Positions 44,288 to 54,803 are shown, counted from the first letter of the stretch. The stretch is DNA of 64,000 bases from Vibrio amylolyticus (GCF_023145695.1 NZ_JAJHVV010000002.1:310001-374000); one strand, 5' to 3'. Numbers and translations: made by a program. The notes: generated by a model not told the origin, from the letters alone.

Positions 44288-45328
44288 ATGAAGCTCTCTG
44301 CTAGCCACTTAATGGCGCTCTCTTTTTCCTTAGTTTGTTTGAACGTTTTTGCTGAGACGGCTCAAGTAGCGTCCGAAGTTAACCATTCTGTTGTCACTAA
44401 TGAAAATATTGTTGATATCGATAAAGTGTCGACACAAGCACTGAAGCCCTATCAGAAAGTTCCAAGTATATCTGGAACCATTCTGTCTGTTGGCTCGGAT
44501 ACATTAGCAGGTATGACGACGTTATGGGTTGAAGAATTTGAGCAGCAATACCCAAGCATTAATGCTCAGGTTCAAGCTTCGGGTTCATCAACTGCGCCGC
44601 CTGCCTTAACCGAAGGAACAGCTCAATTTGGCCCCATGAGCCGCCCAATGCGCAATCGTGAAATAGAAGCATTTGAACGTGAGCATGGTTATAAACCAAC
44701 TGAGTTGCGTGTCGCTATTGATGCTATTGGTGTTTTTGTTCATCGAGATAATCCGATTCGTGGGCTGAATTTTGCTCAGCTCGATAGCATTTTTTCTATT
44801 ACGCTACGGTGTGGAGCGAATGAGCCGGTATCAAACTGGTCTCAGCTCGGTTTAGATTATGATTGGGCTCAAAGGCGAATGCAGCTTTTCGGTCGTAACT
44901 CTGTCTCAGGAACGTATGGCTACTTTAAGCAAAATGCACTCTGCAGTGGTGACTTTAAAAATAATGTTAATGAGCAGCCCGGTTCTGCGTCGGTGGTGCA
45001 ATCTGTTTCGTCATCTATTAATACGATTGGTTATTCAGGGGTGGGTTACCAAGTCTCAGGTGTTAAGTTGATTCCAATATCAAAATCAGGACAAGATTTT
45101 ATCTCGCCAAGCTACGAGAATATCCTTTCAGGTGAGTACCCACTATCACGCTACCTCTATCTTTATATAAATAAGCACCCCAATTACCCATTAACACCGA
45201 TTGAGCGTGAGTTCATACGTTTTATTTTTTCGTCTCACGGGCAAGAACTCGTCAAAAAAGATGGCTATATTCCGATAAGTTCAGATATAGCCCGACAAGA
45301 GTTAAAGAAAATTGGTGTCGAGTATTAA
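44288..45328 (+). CDS. pstS: PstS-like periplasmic phosphate-binding protein
   Basis: A 346-residue solute-binding protein of the PstS-like family. Residues 1-22 are a signal peptide (NVFA-E). Phosphate-binding landmarks are GSDTLAGMTTLWVEEFEQQYP, QASGSSTAPPALTEGTAQFGPMSRPM and GRNSVSGTYGYFK. It is more divergent from E. coli PstS than PstB is from its counterpart. Its ATG lies two bases after the phoR stop, so it is co-translated with the sensor kinase rather than with the permeases, which start 155 bases later behind a possible Pho box. A role in phosphate capture for the adjacent ABC system is inferred from context. Confidence 0.78.
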   Translation: MKLSASHLMALSFSLVCLNVFAETAQVASEVNHSVVTNENIVDIDKVSTQALKPYQKVPSISGTILSVGSDTLAGMTTLWVEEFEQQYPSINAQVQASGSSTAPPALTEGTAQFGPMSRPMRNREIEAFEREHGYKPTELRVAIDAIGVFVHRDNPIRGLNFAQLDSIFSITLRCGANEPVSNWSQLGLDYDWAQRRMQLFGRNSVSGTYGYFKQNALCSGDFKNNVNEQPGSASVVQSVSSSINTIGYSGVGYQVSGVKLIPISKSGQDFISPSYENILSGEYPLSRYLYLYINKHPNYPLTPIEREFIRFIFSSHGQELVKKDGYIPISSDIARQELKKIGVEY

Positions 45329-45430
45329 AAACTGAGCTTAGACGAATATTTGCAAATTAAATGCTAGTAATCGCTATTTTTTCTATAGCGCTGTATTGTT
45401 TTCAGCGACTTATCTTGTTTTGTAATATAA

Positions 45431-45448
45431 TCGTCATCAAACTGAAAT
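45431..45448 (+). promoter_or_regulatory. Possible Pho box upstream of pstC
   Basis: TCGTCATCAAACTGAAAT resembles one and a half PhoB repeats (CTGTCATAAAG-CTGTCAT), 35 bases before the pstC ATG. The match is partial. Confidence 0.4.
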
Positions 45449-45482
45449 ATTCTAAGACTGTTTAATTTAGATAGAGAGCCCA

Positions 45483-47672
45483 ATGCCTAGCGCCGATTTT
45501 TCCCTAAAAGAACCCGACAGAAAACGATTTATAAAAGATCGTATTGTTCGCTTGTTGGTTTCTTGTGGAGGTGTTGGAGTCTTAGCCGCGCTAGTTCTGA
45601 TTTTCGTTTACCTCGCCTTAGTGGTACTGCCACTTTTCTCAGACGCTAATGTCGAAGCTGAGTATGCCTCGAATACGATAAATACGTTGGATGCAATTTC
45701 TATTGGTGTTGATGAGTATGGTGGCCATGCCTATGTTTTATCGAAACAGGGGCAGTTGGATTTCTGGCCTTTAGATAATGCGAATATCGTCGATACTTCT
45801 TTTTCTATTTCTGGTGGTATTACTCTAGCTGCGAATAATAACAAGGGAAATGGATGGCAAGCTGTCATTGATGATTCAGAGCAGTTGTCTGTATTCAAAC
45901 CTAAATTTACCAACAAACACACCCGTAAGGGAGGGAATTTCACTCCGACGGTTGAGACGTACGATGTTGTAAATGGCTTAGATCTCTCGCTCCCTTCAAC
46001 GGTCTTAACCCAGTTTGACTTTGCAGTGACAGAGTATGGACTGACTTTGGTTGGGTTATATGAGAGTGGTGAAGTGCAGCTTCGCTGGAGTGAAGGCGGT
46101 GAATTGTTTGAATTCATGTTTCCTGTACCATTTTCAAACGCTGATCAGTTAATTCTCACGCCGGGCGGAGAGACGCTTTATATTCGCTCTGGGTCTGAGT
46201 TGGTTGTGGCTAAAAAGCAACGAGCGCAATATATTGTGCGAGAAGTGGTGGATCTCAGCCTTGGTGCTGAAAAGCATGCTGTGAGTGATATTGATTTGCT
46301 TTCTGGGGCCTATTCTCTGTTAGTGACGCATCAAGATGGGCTTGTGTCTCAGTGGTTTGATGTTTTAAGTGATGGGGAGCGAAAGCTAACTCATATTCGT
46401 GAATTTGAACTCGCTTCCCAATTGGAGTTCTTACTCCCCGATACCTTCCGAAAAGGCTTTTACAGTTTCTATACAAACGGCTCACTTCAAAGTCACTATA
46501 CCACCAGTGAAAAGCTGGTGATGTTTGAGCGCCCTTATAAGCAGGCACCGCTATTGGCTGCCATGTCGAATAACGAAAAGTTTCTGTTAACGCTGACCAA
46601 TAATGAGCTGAATGTGGCGCGGGTGAATAATGATCACCCAGAAATTTCATTCTCGTCGCTTTGGCATAAAGTTTGGTACGAAAGCTACCCTGAACCTCAA
46701 TACACGTGGCAAACCACCTCAGCGAATGATGACTTTGAAGCTAAGTTTAGTTTGGTTCCTATTGCCTTTGGTACATTGAAGGCCGCAGCGTTTGCGATGT
46801 TATTTGCTGTCCCCATTTCGGTGCTCGGGGCAATTTATACTGCCTATTTCATGTCAGAGAACATGAGACGAGTCGTTAAACCATCCATAGAACTGATGGA
46901 GGCGTTTCCTACCGTCATTATTGGATTTTTGGCTGGTCTTTGGTTTGCCCCTATTGTGGAAACACACCTCTCTGCTGTTATAGCATTGTTGATCTTTTTG
47001 CCGCTATCGACCTTACTTGTCGGCGCTATTTGGCACGTCTTACCTAGCCGGTTTGTATCACTTTTCCCAAATGGTTGGCACGGAATGATCTTAATGCCTG
47101 TTTTAGTCGGCTTAGTCATGTTTATTTTGTCGCAAAGTGCCGCATTAGAGGTGTGGTTGTTTAATGGTGATGTGCGTATCTATCTTGCGGATAAAGGGAT
47201 TAACTTCGATCAAAGAAACGCATTGGTTGTTGGCTTCGCTATGGGTTTTGCGGTTATTCCTACTATCTTCACCATTGCAGAAGACGCGATATTCTCGGTG
47301 CCAAAACACCTTTCAGATGGCTCATTGGCATTGGGAGCCACTCAATGGCAGACACTCATTTATGTGGTTCTTCTAACGGCTAGCCCAGGAATATTTTCTG
47401 CGATTATGATGGGGTTAGGCCGAGCCGTGGGGGAGACCATGATCGTCTTGATGGCAACTGGTAATACACCTATTTTGGATTGGAATATCCTTGAGGGTAT
47501 GCGGACTCTATCTGCAACTATTGCGGTTGAAATGCCAGAGTCAGAAGTAGCAAGTACCCATTATCGATTGTTGTTCTTAGCGGCGTTATTACTGCTGATG
47601 TTTACGTTTGCGGTGAACTCTATTGCCGAGTGGGTAAGGCAAAGATTAAGGGAGCGCTATCGTGCATTATAA
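45483..47672 (+). CDS. pstC: Phosphate ABC transporter permease PstC, long form
   Basis: A 729-residue inner-membrane permease, over twice E. coli PstC (319). One membrane helix (about residues 25-52) is followed by a ~370-residue, mostly beta, periplasmic insert with propeller-like repeats (YVLSKQGQLDFWPLDN, QDGLVSQWFDVL). The ABC permease domain occupies about 420-725, with PSIELMEAFPTVIIGFLAGLWFAP and the EAA loop LALGATQWQTLIYVVLLTASPGIFSAIMMGLGRAVGE. It overlaps pstA by 11 bases, so the two are translationally coupled. Long PstC proteins of this kind occur in other gammaproteobacteria; the role of the insert is unknown. Confidence 0.92.
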   Translation: MPSADFSLKEPDRKRFIKDRIVRLLVSCGGVGVLAALVLIFVYLALVVLPLFSDANVEAEYASNTINTLDAISIGVDEYGGHAYVLSKQGQLDFWPLDNANIVDTSFSISGGITLAANNNKGNGWQAVIDDSEQLSVFKPKFTNKHTRKGGNFTPTVETYDVVNGLDLSLPSTVLTQFDFAVTEYGLTLVGLYESGEVQLRWSEGGELFEFMFPVPFSNADQLILTPGGETLYIRSGSELVVAKKQRAQYIVREVVDLSLGAEKHAVSDIDLLSGAYSLLVTHQDGLVSQWFDVLSDGERKLTHIREFELASQLEFLLPDTFRKGFYSFYTNGSLQSHYTTSEKLVMFERPYKQAPLLAAMSNNEKFLLTLTNNELNVARVNNDHPEISFSSLWHKVWYESYPEPQYTWQTTSANDDFEAKFSLVPIAFGTLKAAAFAMLFAVPISVLGAIYTAYFMSENMRRVVKPSIELMEAFPTVIIGFLAGLWFAPIVETHLSAVIALLIFLPLSTLLVGAIWHVLPSRFVSLFPNGWHGMILMPVLVGLVMFILSQSAALEVWLFNGDVRIYLADKGINFDQRNALVVGFAMGFAVIPTIFTIAEDAIFSVPKHLSDGSLALGATQWQTLIYVVLLTASPGIFSAIMMGLGRAVGETMIVLMATGNTPILDWNILEGMRTLSATIAVEMPESEVASTHYRLLFLAALLLLMFTFAVNSIAEWVRQRLRERYRAL

Positions 47673-49374
47673 CCAGCAGAGCGCCCAAAAACGTCCTAAA
47701 GGCGTTGCCATTACCTCACTTCTATCCGGTATACACTGGTTTAAATCGGGTGCGCCTTGGATCTGGCTGACAGGTGGTGCAGTCAGCATTAGTTTACTTT
47801 CTGTGATGGGGTTATTGTTATTGATTGGTTGGAAAGGCTTGTCCTATTTTTGGCCAACACCTCTGTATCAATGGCAAACGCACGATGGGGATATTCTCGT
47901 CGGGCAGTTGTACGCACAAGAATATGTGCCGATGACACGTTTACAAGGTATTGACCTTCCTTCGACTGTTGACAAAGAAAGCGATGATTTGGTCTCTCGA
48001 TACAGTATTAAAATAGCGAATCGAGAGCTTTATCCTGCGGATTTTGTATCCATCATTGACGTTAATATTAAAGAGCAATCTATGCCGCAAGGGTGGGCGG
48101 TTATTGAACGAACGCGTCACGGTGACTTCTTTGGTAAGCCCGTCGCTTATCAAAATGAATTTGGTGTCATTTCAAGTGATGTGTCTGAATTATTTGCGTA
48201 TGGTTTTTCTAGAGTAGAAAGTCTGCGGGATCAGATTAGCTCGGTTATAGAGACGGAGTTTAAAGGCACCAGTCGAGCACTAGAACAGTTAAGACTTGAT
48301 AAACGAAAGAGAGAGTTGAACGGGTCGCTAAGTGGCAGCTATCTCGAGAAATATAACACGCAAAAGAAACAACTTGATAAACGACTCGCGGTGGCGGATG
48401 CGCACTTAGCAGAATTACGTATTTTGCTAAACCAAGACAAACTTATCGTTGTCGATATGACTGGGCAGCAGACTGCGATACCACTGAGCCAAATATTGGA
48501 TATGTGGTACCCAAATGATATGGCCAGTGCGGAAAAGGTCTCTCAGTGGGGCCAACAAGTTTGGAAGTTTTTATCGGAAAACCCGAGAGAGTCAAACTCA
48601 GAAGGTGGTGTATTTCCCGCCATATTTGGTACGGTTTTACTTGTTATAATCATGTCTGTTGTTGTTATGCCTCTTGGTGTTATTGCCGCGATTTACCTTC
48701 ATGAATACGCAGCAAATAATGCCCTGACACGTGTTATTCGAGTGGCTGTTATTAATTTAGCGGGTGTGCCTTCAATTGTTTATGGGGTGTTCGGCTTAGG
48801 CTTTTTTGTTTACACCTTAGGCGGCTCAATTGATTCACTGCTTTATGCTGAACGTTTACCTGCGCCTACATTTGGAACGCCGGGCTTACTTTGGTCAGCG
48901 TTGACTCTGGCTGTTCTAACCTTACCTGTTGTGATTGTGTCGACGGAAGAGGGGCTAACGCGAATTCCAAGCTCTGTTAGACATGGATCATTAGCTCTTG
49001 GGGCGACACAGTTTGAAACCTTATGGCGAATAGTCTTACCAATGGCAAGCCCTGCAATTATTACTGGGCTAATTTTAGCGGTGGCGAGAGCGGCTGGCGA
49101 GGTAGCGCCACTCATGCTCGTCGGTGTGGTAAAGCTCGCTTCAAGTTTACCGGTAGATGCTGAATTTCCGTTTTTACATTTAGACAGAAAATTCATGCAT
49201 CTGGGCTTTCATATTTATGATGTGGGTTTTCAAACCACGAACATCGAAGCGGCGCGACCACTTGTTTATGCCACGTCATTCTTATTGGTGACGGTGATCA
49301 TTAGCTTAAACTTAACAGCCATTAGCATTCGCAATAATTTGCGCGAAAAATATCGTACTTTAGGGCAGGATTAA
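47662..49374 (+). CDS. pstA: Phosphate ABC transporter permease PstA, long form
   Basis: A 570-residue permease, nearly twice E. coli PstA (296). An N-terminal helix (about residues 33-56) leads to a ~250-residue periplasmic insert that ends in a probable coiled coil (about 200-260, rich in Leu/Lys/Glu/Arg). The permease domain (about 310-560) has [33 protein letters not shown] and the EAA loop [40 protein letters not shown]. It overlaps the end of pstC by 11 bases, and pstB follows after two bases. The two permease inserts may pair in the periplasm; this is inference. Confidence 0.92.
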   Translation: MHYNQQSAQKRPKGVAITSLLSGIHWFKSGAPWIWLTGGAVSISLLSVMGLLLLIGWKGLSYFWPTPLYQWQTHDGDILVGQLYAQEYVPMTRLQGIDLPSTVDKESDDLVSRYSIKIANRELYPADFVSIIDVNIKEQSMPQGWAVIERTRHGDFFGKPVAYQNEFGVISSDVSELFAYGFSRVESLRDQISSVIETEFKGTSRALEQLRLDKRKRELNGSLSGSYLEKYNTQKKQLDKRLAVADAHLAELRILLNQDKLIVVDMTGQQTAIPLSQILDMWYPNDMASAEKVSQWGQQVWKFLSENPRESNSEGGVFPAIFGTVLLVIIMSVVVMPLGVIAAIYLHEYAANNALTRVIRVAVINLAGVPSIVYGVFGLGFFVYTLGGSIDSLLYAERLPAPTFGTPGLLWSALTLAVLTLPVVIVSTEEGLTRIPSSVRHGSLALGATQFETLWRIVLPMASPAIITGLILAVARAAGEVAPLMLVGVVKLASSLPVDAEFPFLHLDRKFMHLGFHIYDVGFQTTNIEAARPLVYATSFLLVTVIISLNLTAISIRNNLREKYRTLGQD

Positions 49375-49376
49375 TC

Positions 49377-50195
49377 ATGTTTTCAGTTGATCAAGCGTTG
49401 GGCTATCAAGCGCCGCTAGATGTGAATAAGTTAACCGACGCACAGACAGCTATAGCCATTGAAGGGCTTAATCTGTTCTATAAAGAGACTCAAGCTCTCA
49501 GTGATATCTCGATGCGTATTCCTAAAGGACAGGTCACCGCCTTTATTGGTCCTTCTGGCTGTGGTAAGTCGACCTTGCTACGCTGCATAAACCGAATGAA
49601 TGACTTAGTGGAAGGGTGCCGAGTTGAAGGGAAGGTAAAACTTCATAACAAAAATGTTTACCATCCTGACGTTGACGTAGCAACACTGCGTCGTCGTGTA
49701 GGTATGGTGTTTCAAAGACCGAATCCATTTCCTAAATCTATCTATGAAAATGTGGTTTATGGATTACGCCTTCAGGGGATAAAAAATAGTCGTTCACTGG
49801 ATGATGCGGTAGAACAATCATTAAGGGCGGCCGCTTTATGGGATGAGGTGAAACATCGTCTACATGAGAATGCGTTTGGTTTATCGGGTGGACAACAACA
49901 GCGCCTTGTTATTGCCAGAGCGATTGCTATTGAGCCAGAAGTCTTACTGCTTGATGAGCCGACCTCGGCACTTGATCCAATATCCACGTTAACGATCGAA
50001 GAGCTTATCAATGACCTAAAAGACAAATATACGGTTGTCATTGTTACCCATAATATGCAGCAGGCAGCTCGAGTTAGTGATCACACCGCATTTATTCATA
50101 TGGGGAAACTGATAGAGTACTCAGATACTGATTCAATTTTTACATCACCAAGAAAAACGCAAACAGAAGATTACATTACAGGCCGCTACGGCTAA
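49377..50195 (+). CDS. pstB: Phosphate ABC transporter ATP-binding protein
   Basis: A 272-residue ABC ATPase energising phosphate import. The Walker A motif GPSGCGKST is near residue 57, the Q-loop region is [22 protein letters not shown], the signature is LSGGQQQR, and Walker B is [13 protein letters not shown], with the switch His in [14 protein letters not shown]. It extends E. coli PstB (257) by some N-terminal residues. Start and pstA stop are two bases apart. phoU follows 81 bases downstream. Confidence 0.97.
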   Translation: MFSVDQALGYQAPLDVNKLTDAQTAIAIEGLNLFYKETQALSDISMRIPKGQVTAFIGPSGCGKSTLLRCINRMNDLVEGCRVEGKVKLHNKNVYHPDVDVATLRRRVGMVFQRPNPFPKSIYENVVYGLRLQGIKNSRSLDDAVEQSLRAAALWDEVKHRLHENAFGLSGGQQQRLVIARAIAIEPEVLLLDEPTSALDPISTLTIEELINDLKDKYTVVIVTHNMQQAARVSDHTAFIHMGKLIEYSDTDSIFTSPRKTQTEDYITGRYG

Positions 50196-50276
50196 TTTTA
50201 CATTAGTGATTACGCTGAATGAGTCGTTATTTAATGTTAGTCACAGCATCAAAAAGATTAGGAGAACACAACAAGA

Positions 50277-50975
50277 ATGAACTTTGGTCGTCACATTTCA
50301 GGTCAATTTAATGTCGAACTAGAATCGATTCGAACTCACGTATTAACGATGGGAGGCTTAGTTGAGCAGCAACTTTCATTTGCAATGCAAGCTCTGCATA
50401 AAGACGATATCGAGTTGGCTAAGAAAGTGGTGAAAGACGATCATAAAGTGAACTCTATGGAAGTGTCGATAGATGAAGCGTGCACTCGTATTATTGCCAA
50501 GCGCCAGCCAACAGCGAAAGATCTACGCCTAATCATGGCGATCATTAAAACCATTACCGACTTAGAACGAATAGGTGATGTAGCGACAAGTATTGCGAAA
50601 GTGGCGATTGAAAACCCATCATCAAAAGAACAACCATTTCACGTATCGCTTGAACCTTTAAGTCGCCAAGCCATTGCGATGCTTCATCAAGTACTCGATG
50701 CTTTTGCACGTATGGATGTCAGTTCAGCAGCAGAAGTACATAAACTGGATGACAAGATTGATGAAGAGTACAACGCGGTCATTCGTCAGCTCGTTACCTA
50801 TATGATGGATGAGCCGGATAATATTCCTAACATTTTGCAAGTAATGTGGTCAGCTCGAGCGATTGAGCGAGTTGGCGATCGTTGTCAAAATATTTGTGAG
50901 TACATTATTTACTTTGTGAAAGGAAAAGATGTTCGCCACTTGGGCGAACAGAGTCTTGATGACGCACTGCGTTAA
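50277..50975 (+). CDS. phoU: Phosphate signalling complex protein PhoU
   Basis: A 232-residue all-helical protein with two PhoU repeats (about residues 20-110 and 120-215). The metal-binding motifs are [25 protein letters not shown] and [15 protein letters not shown]. It links Pst transport to PhoR, keeping the kinase off when phosphate is plentiful. It is the last gene of the pst group. Its stop is only 23 bases from the convergent outer-membrane protein gene, with no visible terminator between. Confidence 0.96.
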   Translation: MNFGRHISGQFNVELESIRTHVLTMGGLVEQQLSFAMQALHKDDIELAKKVVKDDHKVNSMEVSIDEACTRIIAKRQPTAKDLRLIMAIIKTITDLERIGDVATSIAKVAIENPSSKEQPFHVSLEPLSRQAIAMLHQVLDAFARMDVSSAAEVHKLDDKIDEEYNAVIRQLVTYMMDEPDNIPNILQVMWSARAIERVGDRCQNICEYIIYFVKGKDVRHLGEQSLDDALR

Positions 50976-50998
50976 ACGTTTTCTACTTGTTAGTAAGT

Positions 50999-51487
50999 TT
51001 ATAGGTTGAAGATGACACCTAAAGAGAATGACGGTTGAACGCCATAGGCAAAGTATGCATTCCCCATACCATATGTGTTGAAGTCAACACCACCACGTAA
51101 CGCGATACTATTACTTGCTTGATACACATAAGCACCACCTAAACTTAAGCCATTAGACTTTCTATGTTGAGGGCCGTTCCACAAATCTCGAGTTCCAACG
51201 TATTGAGCGCCCCCTATCTCTACTTGAAACCCCATCCGACTGTCATGTCCGTACATTTTCTGCATGCCAATTCGATAGGACTTTGAAGAGTGATCATAAA
51301 CAGTGTCGTCATAGGACATTTGGTTGTAACTGAGATAGAGCGCAGCCAATTTTCCAACGTCAGTAGCGCCAATTTGTAGCCCCGCTCCAAACAGATTACC
51401 TGCTTTTATTTCTGGTGATAGGTGTACTCCCATAGCTGCAGCTGTAAGTGGAGTGCTGAGTAAAGTAATAACAAGTAGTCTTTTCAC
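50999..51487 (-). CDS. Small outer-membrane beta-barrel protein 1
   Basis: A 162-residue exported protein with a signal peptide (residues 1-18, PLTAAAMG) and alternating hydrophobic strands ending in Phe-Asn-Leu, as expected for a small (about 8-strand) outer-membrane barrel. LSPEIKAGNLFGAGLQIGATDVGKLAALYLSYN is clearly related to the start of the mature part of the next gene's product, so the two are tandem paralogues with the same order of strands (SYRIGMQ..., LQIEIGGAQYVG..., IALRGGVDFN...). Function unknown. Confidence 0.7.
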   Translation of the reverse strand: MKRLLVITLLSTPLTAAAMGVHLSPEIKAGNLFGAGLQIGATDVGKLAALYLSYNQMSYDDTVYDHSSKSYRIGMQKMYGHDSRMGFQVEIGGAQYVGTRDLWNGPQHRKSNGLSLGGAYVYQASNSIALRGGVDFNTYGMGNAYFAYGVQPSFSLGVIFNL

Positions 51488-51589
51488 AGTGTTGACCTAT
51501 AGTTAAAAAGCGAGTTTTGCCCTCCCAGGATAGAGAAGGCGTTCTAGGTTATTTGATTCAGGTACTTAAGTAGAAAGTTTGTATTAGCC

Positions 51590-52099
51590 CTAGAATTGAA
51601 AGACGATACCAGTGGAAACCATAGCTGAGATGTTTTGACCAAAATCAGTTTTATTTCTATCAAGATAATTAAAATCAGCACCCGCTCTGAATCCGATGTT
51701 ATCGTTGATGAAAACGACCCAAGAGGCAGAAATACTCGCACCAGTATCATCGGTATAGGTAGTATGGGTTCCCCAGATATTGTCTTTACTGCCTTCGTAT
51801 TCAACGACCCCGGCTTCTAACTGCAAAGCCATCTTAGGTACTGATACAAACTGGTATTGACCACCTATACGGTAGGTTTTGAGGCGATCTTTGTAAGTTA
51901 AAAATTCAGCAGAAGTGTGGCTGTAAGAAACGTATATCGCATCTAACCCAAACGTGTCAGCGAGACCTATTTGAATACCACCACCTGAGATGCCGGAGCC
52001 CGTGTAAGGGCCAATTCTCATATCTGGGGAGATGTGAATGGTATTTGCAAAGGCACTGCTTGAGCAGAGGAGTGCTAAAGATATTAATAACTTTTTCAT
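51590..52099 (-). CDS. Small outer-membrane beta-barrel protein 2
   Basis: A 169-residue paralogue of the gene to its left. An N-terminal signal peptide (MKKLLISLALLCSSSAFA-N) is followed by ISPDMRIGPYTGSGISGGGIQIGLADTFGLDAIYVSYS, YRIGGQYQFV, LQLEAGVVEYEG and FRAGADFNYLD, ending in a terminal Phe (VFQF), the usual BAM signal. An upstream in-frame ATG at 52150 would add 17 residues before the signal peptide, so I start at 52099. Function unknown. Confidence 0.72.
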   Translation of the reverse strand: MKKLLISLALLCSSSAFANTIHISPDMRIGPYTGSGISGGGIQIGLADTFGLDAIYVSYSHTSAEFLTYKDRLKTYRIGGQYQFVSVPKMALQLEAGVVEYEGSKDNIWGTHTTYTDDTGASISASWVVFINDNIGFRAGADFNYLDRNKTDFGQNISAMVSTGIVFQF

Positions 52100-52167
52100 G
52101 GGTGTTTTCTCGTATGGGAAATTGGACTGCCATCCTTGGCAAGGCATCACTTTAGAATGAGTGGTGT

Positions 52168-52698
52168 TTAGAACTTGTAGCCGACCGTGATTGAGAACTG
52201 GTCGATAAACATGTCGTCACCAGCTTCTTTAAGATTGATAAAATCAAAGCGAAGATCTGAATAGAAGTGTTTGCCAAAGTAAGCTCGAGCGCCCATACCT
52301 AAGAAAAGGCTAGAGTCTTTCCAGTCTCCTTGGAAGAAAGAGTCTTCTTCTTTATAGCTTGCAAAGCCGATGACACCGTATGGTTTAATAATGAAGTCGG
52401 TAAGGTGAAAAGCGTATCCAATATCAGCATCGATTTTGAATGTTGTTGCATCGTATTCAGCAATATAACCGTAATCTCCGTTGTTCTTGTTGTAAGAGAC
52501 ATTTAGACCTACGATATTATTAAAATCGTAGCCATATTCTAGCTTTAAACCATTGGCATCATAGTCATAGTTAAGAAAGACATCTTCTGTCTGAGTCTTA
52601 CTAAAACCTAAACCAACACGATGACCTTCTAAGGTATTGGCTAAAACTGGCGCTGAAATAAGGGATGCAACTAAAAGGGGGGTTAACGTAATTTTCAT
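52168..52698 (-). CDS. Small outer-membrane beta-barrel protein 3
   Basis: A 176-residue exported protein with a signal peptide (to about VLA-N, residue 21) and alternating strands ending in GYKF with terminal Phe. Motifs such as HRVGLGFSKT, LKLEYGYDFNNIVGLNVSY and KPYGVIGFASY recall the OmpX/Ail-like or porin-like small barrel fold. It is not an obvious paralogue of the two barrels downstream. It lies first in a three-gene same-strand row, with the LysR gene 214 bases upstream. Function unknown. Confidence 0.75.
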   Translation of the reverse strand: MKITLTPLLVASLISAPVLANTLEGHRVGLGFSKTQTEDVFLNYDYDANGLKLEYGYDFNNIVGLNVSYNKNNGDYGYIAEYDATTFKIDADIGYAFHLTDFIIKPYGVIGFASYKEEDSFFQGDWKDSSLFLGMGARAYFGKHFYSDLRFDFINLKEAGDDMFIDQFSITVGYKF

Positions 52699-52912
52699 AA
52701 TATGTACTCATTAGTATGATTGAAACCCTCAGTCCTTGAGTTACTTCCATTCGATGAGCAGAATAATATTAATATCGAACACTGTTTTCTAATTGTTTAA
52801 ATAAAACACCGTAATAAGCTCTACTTATTACTCTGCTTTTATTAGATAAGATGCTTTATGAGTCTCCTGAAGGGAATAGCTTAGAGAATAGACTTCATGT
52901 TAACTTGCAAGT

Positions 52913-53836
52913 TTACGGTAGTTTCTTGAGTATCTCTTGTTGAATGATTGAGTGTAGCCATTGTACGAGTGCACTCTTTCTATTTCGCTTATGGAAATGG
53001 CTGTATACATCGAGTGAATAGGGTTTTCCTTCGAAAGTAGGGGTGATAGAACGCAACTTTGGATATTCGTGAGTAGGGAACAGATTAGAATGAGGCAAGA
53101 GCATATCTGTTTGTTGCGTAACTTCAATGACCGCAGAGACTAACTCGGAGCGAAATGCGACTTTAGCGTCCAGCCCGTAGTCATTTAATATTTTTGCAGA
53201 GAGTGTGAATTGATCGTTCCAGCCTCGGCTAATAACAGAAGCGTGTTCGTAGCCTGAGAAATCACTGACATCAGCAACTTCCTTTGTTATTGGGTGTTCT
53301 TGTCTGACTAGTACGCGCCCTTCAATTGAGGTTAGCTTTTCAGATATTATCTCTTTTGTGACGTTGATATCATAATGAACGCCAATAAGGACTTGCCCAT
53401 TAATGATCTCTTCTTGAGTACTTTTAGACCAAGCATGGAGCTCAATTTCAATATTAGGCGCTAATCTTCTTATTTCAAGGAATAGCGGGGCTGAAATGTT
53501 AGCTAGGATAATCGGTGGAATCGCTATAGTGATTTTTTGGGTAATCTCTTTTGGGTCAAACTCATGTACTTGATTAATCGCACTTGAGAGGCCATCCAAA
53601 TGTGGAGTAATAGAGTCTGTGAGCTCTTCTGCAAATGAGGTTGGTTGAAGACCACCGTGTACTTTTACAAACAGCTCGTCGTCAAAGTGATAGCGTAATT
53701 TTTGCAGTGCTTGGCTAATGGCTGGCTGAGAAATGTGGAGGCGTTCAGAGGCTTTTCTCATATTGAGATCTTGAGAGAGAACCAAAAAGGTACGCAGTAG
53801 ATTCAGGTCTAGTTGATAGAAAAGATCTTTAGCCAT
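52913..53836 (-). CDS. LysR-family transcriptional regulator (LeuO-like subgroup)
   Basis: A 307-residue regulator. YQLDLNLLRTFLVLSQDLNMRKASERLHISQPAISQALQKLR is its DNA-binding helix-turn-helix; the landmarks are DLNLLRTF and SQPAISQAL. The effector-binding domain covers about residues 95-300. It lies upstream of the three barrel genes on the same strand, so it may regulate them, but it is not divergent from them as is usual for LysR targets. The inducer cannot be told from the sequence. Confidence 0.85.
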   Translation of the reverse strand: MAKDLFYQLDLNLLRTFLVLSQDLNMRKASERLHISQPAISQALQKLRYHFDDELFVKVHGGLQPTSFAEELTDSITPHLDGLSSAINQVHEFDPKEITQKITIAIPPIILANISAPLFLEIRRLAPNIEIELHAWSKSTQEEIINGQVLIGVHYDINVTKEIISEKLTSIEGRVLVRQEHPITKEVADVSDFSGYEHASVISRGWNDQFTLSAKILNDYGLDAKVAFRSELVSAVIEVTQQTDMLLPHSNLFPTHEYPKLRSITPTFEGKPYSLDVYSHFHKRNRKSALVQWLHSIIQQEILKKLP

Positions 53837-53893
53837 AGGTTTGTTTAATTTCCATATTCAAAGCAATTACTTAATGAAGCAGCTACATTACCA

Positions 53894-54637
53894 TTAATTC
53901 GAGGCTAGTTGCTCAGCAACACGTGAAACTTTAACAAAGTCGGTTACTGGAACAATAAAGTCATCGTTACTTCCCATTTTAGCCTGTTCCGCGACATAGG
54001 TCATATTGCTGTTGCGAGTAGATTTACCAGATAGGTGAACTTCCTTCACATTCGAACTGTTTAGAATTGTTTGGACGTTATCGGCATTAAGTCCTGCGCC
54101 TGCCATAATGCTCACTCGACCATTGGCTATGTTAACCATATCTTTGAGCACTGAAATGCCTTCTGCTGCAGTAGGCCCAAGCCCTGAAGTTAATACTCGT
54201 TCACAGCCTAACATACAGATCTGTTCTATCGCGGTTTTGTAGTCACGACATTGGTCGATAGCGCGGTGAAAGGTAATACCTAGGTTTAGTGAATGCGCTT
54301 TATCAGCCAGTTGTTTGGCTAAAGGCATATCTATATCGCCATCTGCTGTTAACACGCCAAAGACCACGCCTTGCAGGCCAACTAGGCTTGCAGCTTCAAT
54401 ATCAAGAAGCATAGATTCAATATCATCATTGTCGTATAGGAAGTCACCTTGACGGGGACGAATCATTGCGTACACGGGAATAGTTGAAATTTGTGCGGCC
54501 TTTTTCATAAAACCAAAGCTTGGGGTTAACCCGCCTAGTGCAAGGGAAGAGCAGAGTTCAATACGAGTTGCGCCTCCTTTAATAGCATTGTGCAGAGATT
54601 CTAAGTTATCGATACAGACTTCAATGTGATAGGTCAT
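53894..54637 (-). CDS. cutC: CutC family protein (copper homeostasis, putative)
   Basis: A 247-residue TIM-barrel protein. [36 protein letters not shown] at the N-terminus, [37 protein letters not shown] and RVLTSGLG are CutC signatures. It was named for copper tolerance in E. coli, but a direct copper role is disputed. A TTG in frame at 54649 would add four residues; I prefer ATG 54637 (MTYHIEVC), which has TTGAG about eight bases upstream. It is located 57 bases from the LysR gene on the same strand. Confidence 0.92.
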   Translation of the reverse strand: MTYHIEVCIDNLESLHNAIKGGATRIELCSSLALGGLTPSFGFMKKAAQISTIPVYAMIRPRQGDFLYDNDDIESMLLDIEAASLVGLQGVVFGVLTADGDIDMPLAKQLADKAHSLNLGITFHRAIDQCRDYKTAIEQICMLGCERVLTSGLGPTAAEGISVLKDMVNIANGRVSIMAGAGLNADNVQTILNSSNVKEVHLSGKSTRNSNMTYVAEQAKMGSNDDFIVPVTDFVKVSRVAEQLASN

Positions 54638-54803
54638 AATTTTACTCAAGTGACGTTCTAGCAGTGATTAAGAACTTATCCTAGCGAGAAGTAGGCTAGA
54701 TTATTAGGGTAATTTTTAATGGTTTAACTTTCCGTATTCTAGACGTGATGTCCCCTACGATTAAAACGGAGTTGTAGAGCTTACTAACAAGCAGATAATA
54801 AAA

